Below, piece after piece: positions 20,566 through 29,571 of a DNA stretch of 64,000 bases (its first letter is position 1; each line of letters opens with the position of its first letter). The stretch is taken from NCBI RefSeq assembly GCF_004745635.1, contig NZ_SRLB01000001.1:372001-436000 (forward strand), in the 5' to 3' direction. The stretch is from Methylobacterium nonmethylotrophicum. Lineage in GTDB: Bacteria > Pseudomonadota > Alphaproteobacteria > Rhizobiales > Beijerinckiaceae. The translations under genes and the position numbers were made by a program. The notes under the pieces are model-generated. The model searched no databases and had not been told where the DNA came from. It saw only the letters and a program-made list of their open reading frames with translations.

Positions 20566-20685
20566 CCTCATCCTGAGGAGTCAGTCGATTGAAGATCGAC
20601 TGACCTCGAAGGAGGCTTCCAGCAACCACTGTGATGTCTGGAGCCCTCCTTCGAGGCTCCTTTCAGTCGCACCTCAGGATGAGGT
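20566..20685. repeat. Nested palindromic (MITE/REP-like) element
   Basis: Three inverted repeats are nested or adjacent. CCTCATCCTGAGG at 20566-20578 is answered by CCTCAGGATGAGG at ~20672-20684. TCAGTCGAT / ATCGACTGA (20581-20603) forms a hairpin. CCTCGAAGGAGG (from 20604) pairs with CCTCCTTCGAGG (to 20656). The layout suggests a non-autonomous mobile or REP-type repeat in the 360-bp gap. Confidence 0.75.
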
Positions 20686-20783
20686 CGTGAACGGGATAGA
20701 TCTGGCCCATGTGATACCGTTCTCGGCAGTCAAACAGGCTCTGAGACCAAGCGCTCGACGATCGGCAGGGCGAACGAGACCGC

Positions 20784-23075
20784 TCACGCCGCCAGGGTCT
20801 TGGCCTTGCGGTTCTCGGCGCACCAGCGGGCGATCAGCGCCCGCGCCTCCTCGGCCGGGACGGGCCGGCTGAACAGGTAGCCCTGCACCTCGTCGCAGCC
20901 GAGGAGCGCCAGCACCTGGTGCTGCTCGGCGGTCTCGATCCCCTCGGCGGTGGTGCGCATGCCGAGCACCCGGGCGATGTCGATGACGGCCCGGACGATC
21001 GCGGTGTTCGGGGCGCCGGTGCCGAGGCCCGTGACGAAGCTGCGGTCGACCTTGATGCGGTCGAACGGGAAGCTCCTCAGGTAGTTGAGCGACGAGTAGC
21101 CGGTGCCGAAATCGTCCATCGCGACGTGCAGGCCGAGCGCCTTGAGGTCGCGCAGGGTCGCGAGCGTCGCCTCGCCGCTGTCGAGCAGCATCTGCTCGGT
21201 GATCTCGAGCTCGAGGCGATGAGCCGGCAGGCCGGTCCGGGCCAGCACGCCGCGTACCATCCCGACGAGGTCGGGACCGGCGAACTGCACCGGGGACAGG
21301 TTCACGGCGATCTTCAGCCGCTCGGGCCAGGTCGCGGCCTGGCGGCAGGCCTCAGTGAGCGACCACTCGCCGATCGCGTGGATCAGGCCGCATTCCTCGG
21401 CGATCGAGATGAACAGCGAGGGCGGCACGTTGCCCCGGACCGGGTGGCGCCAGCGGGCGAGCGCCTCGAACCCGGCGATCTCGCCGGTCTTGAGGACGAC
21501 CGAGGGCTGGTAGTGCAGTTCCAGCTCCTCCCGCTCGATCGCCCGGCGAAGGTCGGCCTCGAGCTGGCGCCGCTCCTCCAGGCCCGCGCTCATCTGCCGG
21601 TCGTAGAACTGGAACGTGCCGCGCTTGCCCGCCTTGACGGCGTAGAGCGCGAGGTCGGCGGCGATCAGGATGTCGTCGGCTGATCCGCCGTCCTCGGGCC
21701 CCACCGCGATGCCGATGCTGACGCTCGAGCGGATCTGGTGGCTCCCGATCTCGAAGGGTGGCGCGACCGCGTCGGCCATGCGTTGCGCAATCGCCTCCAG
21801 GGCGGCCCTGTCGCCGGCCCGGGGCACCAGCAGGGCGAACTCGTCGCCGCCGAGGCGCGCCAGCACCTGGCCGGGCTCGATGGCGGCCGCGAGCCGGTCG
21901 CCCACCGCCTGCAGCAGGCTGTCGCCGACCTTGTGGCCCAGCGTGTCGTTGACGAGCTTGAAGCGGTCGAGGTCGAGGAACATCACCGCATAGGAGGCGG
22001 CGTCGGGTGCCGTCCGCGCCGCCTCGGCCCGCGCCTCGAGGGAAGCGCGGAAGACGCGGCGGTTCGGCAGGTCGGTCAGCGGGTCGAGGGAGGCCAGGCG
22101 CGCGACCCGGGCCTCGGCCTCGGAGCGCTTGGCCTCGATGCGCAGGAGCTTCTCGACCGCGACCCCGACGAGGAGCGTCAGCAGGGCCGCCACCACGGCG
22201 TCGATCCGCAGGGTGGCGCGGGCGTCCCGGTAGATCTCGGATTCCAGCACGCTGACGCTGACCCAGAGGGGATGCTCGCGCACCTTGCGGATCGTCACCA
22301 GCCGGGATTCGGCCCCGTCCGGCCGCTCGACGGTGATGGTGCCGGAGCGGCCGGAGCGGATCTTGGCGTAGGTCTCCGTACGGGTGAGGTCGGCGCCGAC
22401 CCCGAAGCCGCCGCCGACGCCGCCGCTCGAGCGCACCACCCCGTCGCTGCCGATGAGCGAGATCGAGGCCGGAGTGCCGAGGTCAATCTTGTCGTAGAAC
22501 TTGGTCAGGTGGCTCGGGTTGAGCGAGGCCACCACGACGCCGCCGAAGCGGCCGTCCGGCCCGCGGAAGCGCCGGCTGAACTGCACCGAGACCCGCCCGC
22601 TCGCCCGGCCGATCACCGGACGGCTGATGTACAGGATGTCGTCCGGGCTCTCGACATGGACGCGGAAATGGTCGCGGTCGCTGAGGTCGGTCGGCGGGGG
22701 CGGCTGCGGCCCGGCATTGGTCGCCCGCATCACCCCGTCGGGTCCGATGATCGCCACCTGCACGATGATCTCGCTCAGGAGATCGGTCGTGTTGGCGATC
22801 GTGCCGTAATCCTCCCGGCCGGCGCGGTTCTCGATGCTGCGCCGCATATAGAGCAGCGACTTGTCGATCTCGCCGATCGAGCGCAGGACGTTCTCCTCGA
22901 ACACCATCGCGAAGTTGTGCGTGGTGCGCTCGGAATCCTGCAGCGCGCTCCTGACGTCGCTCCCGTGCTTGACCGCCACGCCCAGCCACAGGAGCGCGAC
23001 CACGAGCAGGCCGAGGATCACCGGTCCGCGGCGCTCGGCCAGGAATCGAGGAAATTGCTTCAGGTACAGGGCCAT
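20784..23075 (-). CDS. Membrane diguanylate cyclase/phosphodiesterase (dCACHE-GGDEF-EAL)
   Basis: A 763-residue protein. An N-terminal helix (residues ~17-36), a periplasmic PDC/dCACHE-like sensor (~37-280) and a second helix (DAVVAALLTLLVGVAVEKLL) are followed by a GGDEF domain (LTDLPNRRVF, then ARLGGDEFALL, canonical) and an EAL domain (GFEALARW, 'DDFGTGYSSLNYLRSF', 'KVDRSFV', all catalytic). The RxxD inhibitory site before GGDEF is absent. It should make and/or break c-di-GMP in response to an extracellular ligand. The start at 23075 (MALYLKQFP) is chosen over 23147 because it places the first helix correctly. Confidence 0.92.
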   Translation of the reverse strand: MALYLKQFPRFLAERRGPVILGLLVVALLWLGVAVKHGSDVRSALQDSERTTHNFAMVFEENVLRSIGEIDKSLLYMRRSIENRAGREDYGTIANTTDLLSEIIVQVAIIGPDGVMRATNAGPQPPPPTDLSDRDHFRVHVESPDDILYISRPVIGRASGRVSVQFSRRFRGPDGRFGGVVVASLNPSHLTKFYDKIDLGTPASISLIGSDGVVRSSGGVGGGFGVGADLTRTETYAKIRSGRSGTITVERPDGAESRLVTIRKVREHPLWVSVSVLESEIYRDARATLRIDAVVAALLTLLVGVAVEKLLRIEAKRSEAEARVARLASLDPLTDLPNRRVFRASLEARAEAARTAPDAASYAVMFLDLDRFKLVNDTLGHKVGDSLLQAVGDRLAAAIEPGQVLARLGGDEFALLVPRAGDRAALEAIAQRMADAVAPPFEIGSHQIRSSVSIGIAVGPEDGGSADDILIAADLALYAVKAGKRGTFQFYDRQMSAGLEERRQLEADLRRAIEREELELHYQPSVVLKTGEIAGFEALARWRHPVRGNVPPSLFISIAEECGLIHAIGEWSLTEACRQAATWPERLKIAVNLSPVQFAGPDLVGMVRGVLARTGLPAHRLELEITEQMLLDSGEATLATLRDLKALGLHVAMDDFGTGYSSLNYLRSFPFDRIKVDRSFVTGLGTGAPNTAIVRAVIDIARVLGMRTTAEGIETAEQHQVLALLGCDEVQGYLFSRPVPAEEARALIARWCAENRKAKTLAA

Positions 23076-23715
23076 CCCGGCTCGTCCAGCGGCTTCGGTG
23101 GCGCAAGTATGCAGTGCGAAAGTTATCGGTGTCTGAATCCGATGCACCCATTCCGAGATTTTCGCGTGTCGTCACAGTGGCATAGCTTGCCGGGTCATAG
23201 CCTCGACTGGCGTGTTGCTTCACCACTAGATTTGTTTCTTGGTTGTATAGCATGGTTCAGCGCGCGCTCTGGTCGAACGCCGGCAACCGTCGGCACGTCG
23301 AGCCGTCCAGAGACCGAAGCCAACCACAGTCGAATCGGGACAATGCAACCGATGGTGGCGTGAGCCGCGACAGCCTCATCATCGCGCCGGGTCGAACCCG
23401 GCCTGCCTTGCGCGCCGGCGTCTATGAGTGTTGTCCTCAGCCCAGACGATCGTGCTCAATTCGATCAATCGATCTGCACCGAGGCCCATCCCATCCTGTG
23501 ATCCGATCGCGTTCCCACCTGTCACCGTCTTTTCGATCGATACGGTCGGGACCGGCAGCGTATTCGATCGAACAGGGCGTGGACCGGTGATGCATTCGGG
23601 AGGTCGGACCCTCGTGGGTTCGGCCGAATTGGCTGCGGGCTCGGCGTCCTTGTGATCGCGATTTGCTCGCGCATTGTCGTCCGTCGCGCCAGATCGGTGG
23701 GGATTGTTCGCGCGG
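23076..23715. other. 640-bp gap of lower G+C without a convincing gene
   Basis: Short reading frames on both strands have poor codon bias and no recognisable motif. A tRNA T-arm-like hairpin (GCCGGGTCGAACCCGGC) at 23386-23402 has no matching acceptor, D or anticodon arms. The right part should hold the promoter of the GGDEF-EAL gene. Confidence 0.5.
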
Positions 23716-25140
23716 TCAGGCGTGGCGGCGGCGTAGCCGGCGCCAGCCGAGAACGACGCCGCTCGTCGCGATGACCAGGCCGAGGGCGCTCGCCGCGCCG
23801 ACCACGGCCTGCCGTACCACCGGATGCCGCGCCAGCGGACCGGCATCGAGCGTGTGGAGCGCGTCGAACAGCCAGCGGCTCGCCCGCCCGCTGCGGTCGA
23901 TCCGCCCCAGGATCGCGCCGGTGACGGGGTCGAGGTGGATCCAGGTCGCGGCCGGATCGTCGAAGCCGAGGCGCAGGACCGGCAGGGGAGGTGTCCCGCT
24001 CCGGTCGTACCAGTAATCGTCCGGCGCCTCGAGGCGGGTCGCCGACCGGAGCGCCGCCCCCGGCAGCATCGCCCGGCCGGCTGCGACGACTTCCTCCTCC
24101 GTCAGGGCGGTGCCGCAGCACGGGCCGGCGCCCTCGCGTCCAAGCGCGGTGACGAGCGGCCGGCCGCCGATCCAGGCGAGATCGAGTGCCAGGGTGCCGG
24201 CCGGCGCCCGCGCGAGGGCGTCGAGGCCGAGGGGAAAGACCGGTGCCGCCTGGCCCGCATAGGCCGCCCGCATGGCGGCGTCGGGCGCGCGCGGGCCGAA
24301 CCAGCCGCGCGGGTTCATCGACAGCCAGCCGCTCAGCAGGAAGGTGACGAGGACGAGCCCGCCCGCCACCCCCGCGAGGTGGTGCCAGGCGGCCCAGCCG
24401 CGATAGGGGGTCAGCCGGCCGCGCATCAGCCGGAGGAAGCCCAGGAGCGTGCCGCTCGCCCCCGCCGCAAGGGCGAGGCCGGAGAGCCAGAGCACCGCGT
24501 CGCGCCACAGCCCCTCCCGGGCCCGCAGGGGCGTGAGGTAGATCCAGTGGGTCACGGCGCCGATCCAGTTCCACGCCCGCTCGGCCCGGGTGGTGTCGAG
24601 GACGAGCTCGCCGGTCGGCACCGACAGGTAGAGCTCGGTCCCGGCCGGGTCGCCGAGGGCCACGCGCCGGAACGGGCGCAGCGGGTCGTAGCGCGCGGTC
24701 ACGGTCCATTGGTCGCGGGTCACCGGGCCGAGATCCCTGACCTGCCTGGCCGCCGGGTGGGTGGCGGCGAGGGCCACGGCGCCCTCCGGGGTCAGCGGCG
24801 GGACGGGATCACCGGTCACGGCCGAGAGCGCGCGGCGGCGCCCCTCGGGACCGGTGATCCAATAGACGGGCTCGGATCCCCGCATCGCCAGGGTGAAGCG
24901 GGCCGGAAAGCCCGCGAGGCCTGCCCGCTCCAGGACCTCCTGCGGCGTCAGCCGCACGGCCGCGAGGGCGAGCGGCGGCAGGGCCGCCCGCCGCTCGCCC
25001 TCGGTGAGGGCCGGGAAGCCGACGAACAGCATCACCAGCCCCGAGACGAGCCAGGCGACGACGAGGAGCCCGGTGACGATGCCGAGCCAGCGGTGGCCGA
25101 GATGCAGCCACCGTTTCAGGCGCTTGACCGCGGTCCGCAT
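23716..25140 (-). CDS. PepSY-associated membrane protein
   Basis: A 474-residue inner-membrane protein with about four helices. The first is in 'HRWLGIVTGLLVVAWLVSG' and the others lie around residues 185-215, 245-275 and 435-460, with large periplasmic PepSY-type segments between. The HxGxRWLG-type N terminus and 'VTGDPVPPLTPEGA' / 'DPVTGAILGRID' PepSY motifs are typical of proteins encoded beside TonB-dependent siderophore receptors. They are proposed to handle reduction or release of imported metal complexes. The ATG overlaps the stop of the TonB receptor by one base, so it is translationally coupled. Confidence 0.88.
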   Translation of the reverse strand: MRTAVKRLKRWLHLGHRWLGIVTGLLVVAWLVSGLVMLFVGFPALTEGERRAALPPLALAAVRLTPQEVLERAGLAGFPARFTLAMRGSEPVYWITGPEGRRRALSAVTGDPVPPLTPEGAVALAATHPAARQVRDLGPVTRDQWTVTARYDPLRPFRRVALGDPAGTELYLSVPTGELVLDTTRAERAWNWIGAVTHWIYLTPLRAREGLWRDAVLWLSGLALAAGASGTLLGFLRLMRGRLTPYRGWAAWHHLAGVAGGLVLVTFLLSGWLSMNPRGWFGPRAPDAAMRAAYAGQAAPVFPLGLDALARAPAGTLALDLAWIGGRPLVTALGREGAGPCCGTALTEEEVVAAGRAMLPGAALRSATRLEAPDDYWYDRSGTPPLPVLRLGFDDPAATWIHLDPVTGAILGRIDRSGRASRWLFDALHTLDAGPLARHPVVRQAVVGAASALGLVIATSGVVLGWRRLRRRHA

Positions 25141-27275
25141 CAGAACGTGACGTGGTAGGCGAGCTCGACCGAGCGCGGGCGGCCGAGCAGCCAGGAATTG
25201 CTGTTGCCCGACACCGCGTAGAGCTGGTCGGTGAGGTTAGTGCCGCGCAGGGACAGGCGCGAGGTCGGGGTCACCTGCCAGTCCAGGGTGGCGTTGAGCA
25301 GCGTGTAGCCCGGCCGGCGCACCGCGTTGGCGAAGTCGCTGAAGACCGGCCCGACGTCGTTGACGCCGAGCCGTGCCACCCAGCCCGGCGCGAAGGCAAA
25401 GCTGAGCCAGACATTGGTGACCCGCTGGGGCACGTCGACCGGCACCCTGCCGGCGAACGACACCAGCGCGCCGTCGATCGTTTGCGAGAAATTGTCGTAG
25501 CGGGCCCGCAAGAGGGCGGTATTGGCCTCGATGCGCCAGGCCTCCGACAGCCGGTAGGCGAAGGCGACCTCGACGCCGCGCGACGACTGGCTGCCGACCG
25601 CGGCGACCTCCGTCGGCCGGTCGGGGATCGGGGTCAGCAGGTTGTCCTTGCGGATGTGGTAGGCGGCGAAGGTCCACTCGCCGCGACCATTGTCGAACAG
25701 GCCCTTTGCGCCGGCCTCGACCTGCTCGCCCGTGGCGAGCCCGAACTGGGATTGCGCCACGCTGGTGGTGACCAGGCTGCCGAGCGGGTCGGCGGCGGTG
25801 GCGACTTGCGCGTAGAGCGCGAAGTCGGGCACCGGCGTGTAGACGGCGCCGACCCGGTAGCTGACCGAGTCGAAGGTCTTCTCGAAGCGGGATGCCGCGA
25901 GCGGCCGGCTCACCGACACGGTGGGCGCGTCGTAGCGGACACCCGTCACGAGGGCGAGCTGGGGCGTCAGCTCGAGCCGGTTCTCGGCGAAGACCGAGGC
26001 CTGGCGGGTGCGCGAGACGATGTCGGTGCGGGTGCCCGCGAGGTTGATGAAGCGGCCCTGCGCGACGATGAACGGATCGACGAAGCTCTCGCCGCCGAAG
26101 GGCGCATTGCTGTCGCGCCGGAAGTCGATGTGATTGACGTCGAAGCCGACGAGCGAGGTGGTCTTGAGGCCGAACAGGCTGCCCCGGAAGGTCGCATCGA
26201 GGCGGTTGCCGATCTGCTCCTCGCGGTGAACGATCTCGATGTAGTCGTCGCGCCGGATCAGGCCGGTCGCGGGCTGGTAGGTGTATTGCTCCACGTCGCG
26301 CCAGTGCCGCTCGGTGGACAGGCGGTAGGCGGTGTTGCGCACCGTGATGTCCGGGCTCGGGTTCCACTCGGTGCGCAGTTGAGTCCAGTTGTCGAACCAG
26401 GCGATCTGCGAGTCCTGGACATTGTAGTTGGTGAAGCGCAGCCGGTCGGGCACCCGGGTGCCGACGAGCGGCGAGCCCCAGTAGCGCGTCGGCTCGTTGT
26501 GGCCGAGGTCGTGCGAGAGCGTGACGCTCAGGTCGGGCGTCGCCCGCCAGGTCAATGCGGCCGAGAGGGCGAGATTGCGAAAATCCCCGTCCGGCCGCAC
26601 CCAGCCGCCGGCCCGGTTGCCGCTGAGGTTGAACCGGTAGGCCATGGCCTCGCTGACCGGCCCGCCGCTGTCGAGGGCGAGGCGCGCGACGCCGTCCTGG
26701 CCGATCGCCGCCCGTGCCTCGCCGACAGGGGAGAAGACCGGCTTCTTCGGCACCACGTTGATGATGCCGCCGATGGCGCCCTCGCCGTAGAGCACCGAGG
26801 CCGGGCCGCGCAGCACCTCGATCCGCTCCGCCGACCAGGTGTCGAACGGGAAGGTGACGGTGCCGGCCCCGACATAGAGCCGCGTGCCGTCATAGAGCTG
26901 CTGCACCGAGCTCGGGCCGGCGAATCCCCGGGCCGTGAAGGCGAGGTTGCCGTTGCCGGGCGCCGCGACGCTGGTGATGCCGACGGCGTTCTGGGTCACC
27001 GCCTCCTCGATCGTGGTCTGGCCCCGCGCCCGGATGGTCTCGCCCGCGATGATGTCGAGGCTCGCCGGGGTTTCGAGCGGGGTCAGGCCGAGGCGGCTGC
27101 CGGAGCGCGAGGTCGTCGCAAGGTTGAGGCCCAGGGCGGCCTCGCGGTTGCGGCCGCCCGCGACCTCGATGACGTCGAGGGCGATGTCGTCCGCGGCGCC
27201 GGGCGCGGCGGCGAAGAGCGGAGCGGCGAGGCTGGCGGCGAAGGTGGTCGAGCGGCGGGCGCGGCGCGCGGGCAT
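25140..27275 (-). CDS. TonB-dependent outer-membrane receptor
   Basis: A 711-residue receptor. Signal peptide to ~residue 28, then a short 'ALDVIEVAGGRNR' TonB-box-like region, a plug domain (~50-180: 'LTPLETPASLDIIAGETI', 'ERIEVLRGPASVLYGEGAIG', 'GIINVVPKKP'), then a 22-strand barrel ending in the aromatic outer-membrane signal YHVTF. The plug sequence resembles siderophore/ferrichrome-type receptors (FhuA/FoxA group). However, upstream lie a cobalamin riboswitch and a separate palindromic operator, so the cargo could be a metal complex other than Fe(III)-siderophore. It is the first gene of the pair with the PepSY protein. Confidence 0.9.
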   Translation of the reverse strand: MPARRARRSTTFAASLAAPLFAAAPGAADDIALDVIEVAGGRNREAALGLNLATTSRSGSRLGLTPLETPASLDIIAGETIRARGQTTIEEAVTQNAVGITSVAAPGNGNLAFTARGFAGPSSVQQLYDGTRLYVGAGTVTFPFDTWSAERIEVLRGPASVLYGEGAIGGIINVVPKKPVFSPVGEARAAIGQDGVARLALDSGGPVSEAMAYRFNLSGNRAGGWVRPDGDFRNLALSAALTWRATPDLSVTLSHDLGHNEPTRYWGSPLVGTRVPDRLRFTNYNVQDSQIAWFDNWTQLRTEWNPSPDITVRNTAYRLSTERHWRDVEQYTYQPATGLIRRDDYIEIVHREEQIGNRLDATFRGSLFGLKTTSLVGFDVNHIDFRRDSNAPFGGESFVDPFIVAQGRFINLAGTRTDIVSRTRQASVFAENRLELTPQLALVTGVRYDAPTVSVSRPLAASRFEKTFDSVSYRVGAVYTPVPDFALYAQVATAADPLGSLVTTSVAQSQFGLATGEQVEAGAKGLFDNGRGEWTFAAYHIRKDNLLTPIPDRPTEVAAVGSQSSRGVEVAFAYRLSEAWRIEANTALLRARYDNFSQTIDGALVSFAGRVPVDVPQRVTNVWLSFAFAPGWVARLGVNDVGPVFSDFANAVRRPGYTLLNATLDWQVTPTSRLSLRGTNLTDQLYAVSGNSNSWLLGRPRSVELAYHVTF

Positions 27276-27322
27276 GAGAGAGTCCGAAGCAGGCAGTCGC
27301 CCCATCCCTACCCGCTCTCGCC

Positions 27323-27352
27323 AGATATGTAACGTTATAAAGTTACATATCT
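27323..27352. promoter_or_regulatory. Palindromic operator before the TonB receptor
   Basis: A perfect inverted repeat, AGATATGTAAC (27323-27333) and GTTACATATCT (27342-27352), separated by GTTATAAA, 47 bp upstream of the receptor start. It is A/T-rich in a very G/C-rich genome. The size and symmetry suit a dimeric repressor. The GTTATA core resembles Zur-type zinc-uptake operators, but the exact regulator is a guess. Confidence 0.75.
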
Positions 27353-27550
27353 GCATTCCAGGCCGACGCGGCGGGCGAGCCGGGCGCGGGACGCGCGCCG
27401 GACCGGCGGGTCGGGGGAGGGCGGCGGCAGGCATGGCGGGACGGCACGAGGCTGTGGCACGTCACCGCGAACGACGGCGCGACGACGGCCTGCGCCGACG
27501 CCTCGACACCCATCAGGACACCCCGCCCGACGTGCTCGCGTGTGACCACG

Positions 27551-27722
27551 GCTGACGGCAGGTCTCCTGGCTCACGGGTCAGCGCCCGCCATCGTCTTCC
27601 CAGGGAGGGTTCAGGTCCCCAGTGACTCAGGTGATGGAAGGCTCGCCGCTCACAGTTGCGGGGGCAGCCGCGGCCTCGGGCAAGCCCTCACCGCGTTCCC
27701 TTTTGATCCCCGAAGGGAACCG
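27551..27722 (-). ncRNA. Cobalamin riboswitch
   Basis: On the minus strand the order is AAAAGGGAACGCGGTGA, then GCTGCCCCCGCAACTGTGA (the B12-box region, 27650-27668), a CACTGG...CTGGGAAG segment, and finally GAGCCAGGAGACCTGCC (27557-27573). These are the universally conserved elements of the AdoCbl riboswitch in the right order and spacing. The first plausible gene downstream on this strand is the TonB receptor, about 275 bp from the 3' end of the element. The palindromic operator lies between them. Confidence 0.92.
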
Positions 27723-27881
27723 TCGGACGGAAGCTTAGCGGTTCGATCACGAAGGAGCAATGGTGGCAGCGGACGAGATCGTCCCCATCGGCTGACCGCC
27801 CCCAACCCTCCGCCACAGAGGGGCTTGCAGATTCACCCATCGCTTCTGAAGCCCAGCCCATTGTGAGGACGCGCACTTTTC

Positions 27882-27925
27882 CCTCCCCAGGCGATCTCGG
27901 GCGTGCCCGAGATCGCCTGGGGAGG
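27882..27925. repeat. 21-bp perfect hairpin
   Basis: The two arms (27882-27902 and 27905-27925) are exact reverse complements with a two-base loop; the arm centre reads CAGGCGATCTCGGGC. It lies between the minus-strand riboswitch and the plus-strand ABC gene. It may be a REP-like element or a terminator; there is no T tract on either side. Confidence 0.8.
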
Positions 27926-28279
27926 AGAGGCGCGCTACTTTCAAAGGCGAGACCTGTCAGACCGACATGTGTGAAACCGATGCGCAGAGGGGGTGAGGGT
28001 CACGTGTGGGAGCCGGTCGCCATTCTTGCCTGAGCCTCGTGAAAGCAACGGCCGCGACCAGAAGCCGGGGATCCGCGCCGCGTCCGGTCAGACGTGCCGG
28101 CGCATGCTCGAATCAGGGATGGCACCGACTGGTCCACCCACCTCCAAGCGACAACAGGATTCTCGACCACGCCGCCCGATCCGCATCGACGCCGCCCCGG
28201 GCGCCTGACATACAGGGCCCCGATGCGGCCGGGATACGCCGCGAACACGCCCCGACAAGAAACTCTGGAGGTCTCCCCG

Positions 28280-29506
28280 ATGTCGTTCCGCTCAACGGCC
28301 GCCAGCGCCGCCGGCCTCGCCCTGTCGCTCGCCGCCGCCCTCGCCTGCGGAACGTCCGCCCTCGCGCAGGATGCCAAGGCGCCGATCAAGATCGGCGTGC
28401 TCAGCGACATGAGCGGGCCCTTCGCCGACCAGGCCGGCACCGGCTCGGTGACCGCGGCGCAGCTCGCCGTCGAGGACTTCGCCAAGGAGGCCGGCGAGCT
28501 CAAGGTGGAGGTCGTCTCCGCCGACCACCAGAACAAGCCCGATATCGGGCTGGCCACCGCCCGGCGCTGGCTCGACCAGGACGGCGTCTCGACCATCGTC
28601 GACCTGCCGAACTCGGCGGTGGCGCTGGCGGTCTCCAACCTGATGCGCGAGCGCCACCGGGTGGCGCTCGCCTCGAGCGCGCTCACCTCCGACCTCACCG
28701 GCAAGGCCTGCGCGCCGACGACGGTGCAGTGGGTCTCCGACACCTGGGCTCAAGGGTCGGCCACCGCCCGGGCGATCGCCGGGCGCGGGCTCGCATCGTG
28801 GTACTTCGTCACCGTCGACTACGCGCTCGGCCACGCGCTGGAGCGCGACGCCACGGTCGCGCTGAAGGCGGCCGGCGGCACCGTCAAGGGCTCGAGCAAG
28901 CACCCGCTCAATGCCGGCGACTTCGCCTCGCCGCTGCTCTCGGCGCAAGGCTCGGGGGCGCAGGTGCTGGCGCTCGCCGACACGGGCGCCGACATGATCA
29001 ACGCCGTCAAGCAGGCGGCGGAGTTCGGGGTGATGCCGGAGATGCGGCTCGCCGCCCTGTTCGTGCAGCTCTCCGACACCCACGCGCTCGGCCTCAAGGC
29101 GGCGCAGGGGCTGCAGCTCGCCAGCGCCTTCTACTGGGACCGCACCGACGGCACCCGCGCCTTCGCCAAGCGCTTCGGCGAGCGCATGAACGGCCGGATG
29201 CCGACCGAGAACCACGCCGGCGTCTACTCCTCCACCCTGGCCTACCTGCGGGCGGTGCGCGACACCGGCACGATCGAGGGCGAGAAGGTCGTGGCGGCGA
29301 TGCGCGAGAAGCCGATCAACGATCCCCTGTTCGGCACCGTGACGGTGCGCCAGGACGGCCGCGCGGTGCACGACCTGTTCCTGTTCGAGGTGAAGGCCCC
29401 GGCCGAGAGCAAGGGCCCGTACGACTACTACAAGCTGCTCGCCACCGTGCCGGGCGACCAGGCCTTCCGGCCGATGGGCGAGGGCGGCTGCCCGCTGGTG
29501 AAGTAG
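28280..29506 (+). CDS. ABC transporter substrate-binding protein, branched-chain amino acid (LivK-like) family
   Basis: A 408-residue periplasmic protein: signal peptide MSFRSTAASAAGLALSLAAA... cleaved near SALAQ, then 'IKIGVLSDMSGPFADQAGTG' (the type-I binding-protein first lobe) and 'VEVVSADHQNKPDIGLATAR'. The last part has 'VAAMREKPINDPLFGTVTVR'. Family members bind amino acids, amides, urea or aromatic acids. No permease or ATPase genes accompany it, so it must either use a system encoded elsewhere or act as a sensor. The start at 28280 is set by the signal peptide and GGAGGT upstream. Confidence 0.9.
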   Translation: MSFRSTAASAAGLALSLAAALACGTSALAQDAKAPIKIGVLSDMSGPFADQAGTGSVTAAQLAVEDFAKEAGELKVEVVSADHQNKPDIGLATARRWLDQDGVSTIVDLPNSAVALAVSNLMRERHRVALASSALTSDLTGKACAPTTVQWVSDTWAQGSATARAIAGRGLASWYFVTVDYALGHALERDATVALKAAGGTVKGSSKHPLNAGDFASPLLSAQGSGAQVLALADTGADMINAVKQAAEFGVMPEMRLAALFVQLSDTHALGLKAAQGLQLASAFYWDRTDGTRAFAKRFGERMNGRMPTENHAGVYSSTLAYLRAVRDTGTIEGEKVVAAMREKPINDPLFGTVTVRQDGRAVHDLFLFEVKAPAESKGPYDYYKLLATVPGDQAFRPMGEGGCPLVK

Positions 29507-29571
29507 GGCCGGGCTCGACATCCGGGGCGTCGGCTCCAGATCGGACCTCGTCCCTGCGCGAGGTCCCGATC

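Noticed and set aside
23386-23402. tRNA T-arm-like hairpin GCCGGGTCGAACCCGGC
   Set aside because: No acceptor, D or anticodon arm can be folded around it on either strand, so it is not a tRNA. It could be a remnant, but nothing supports that.
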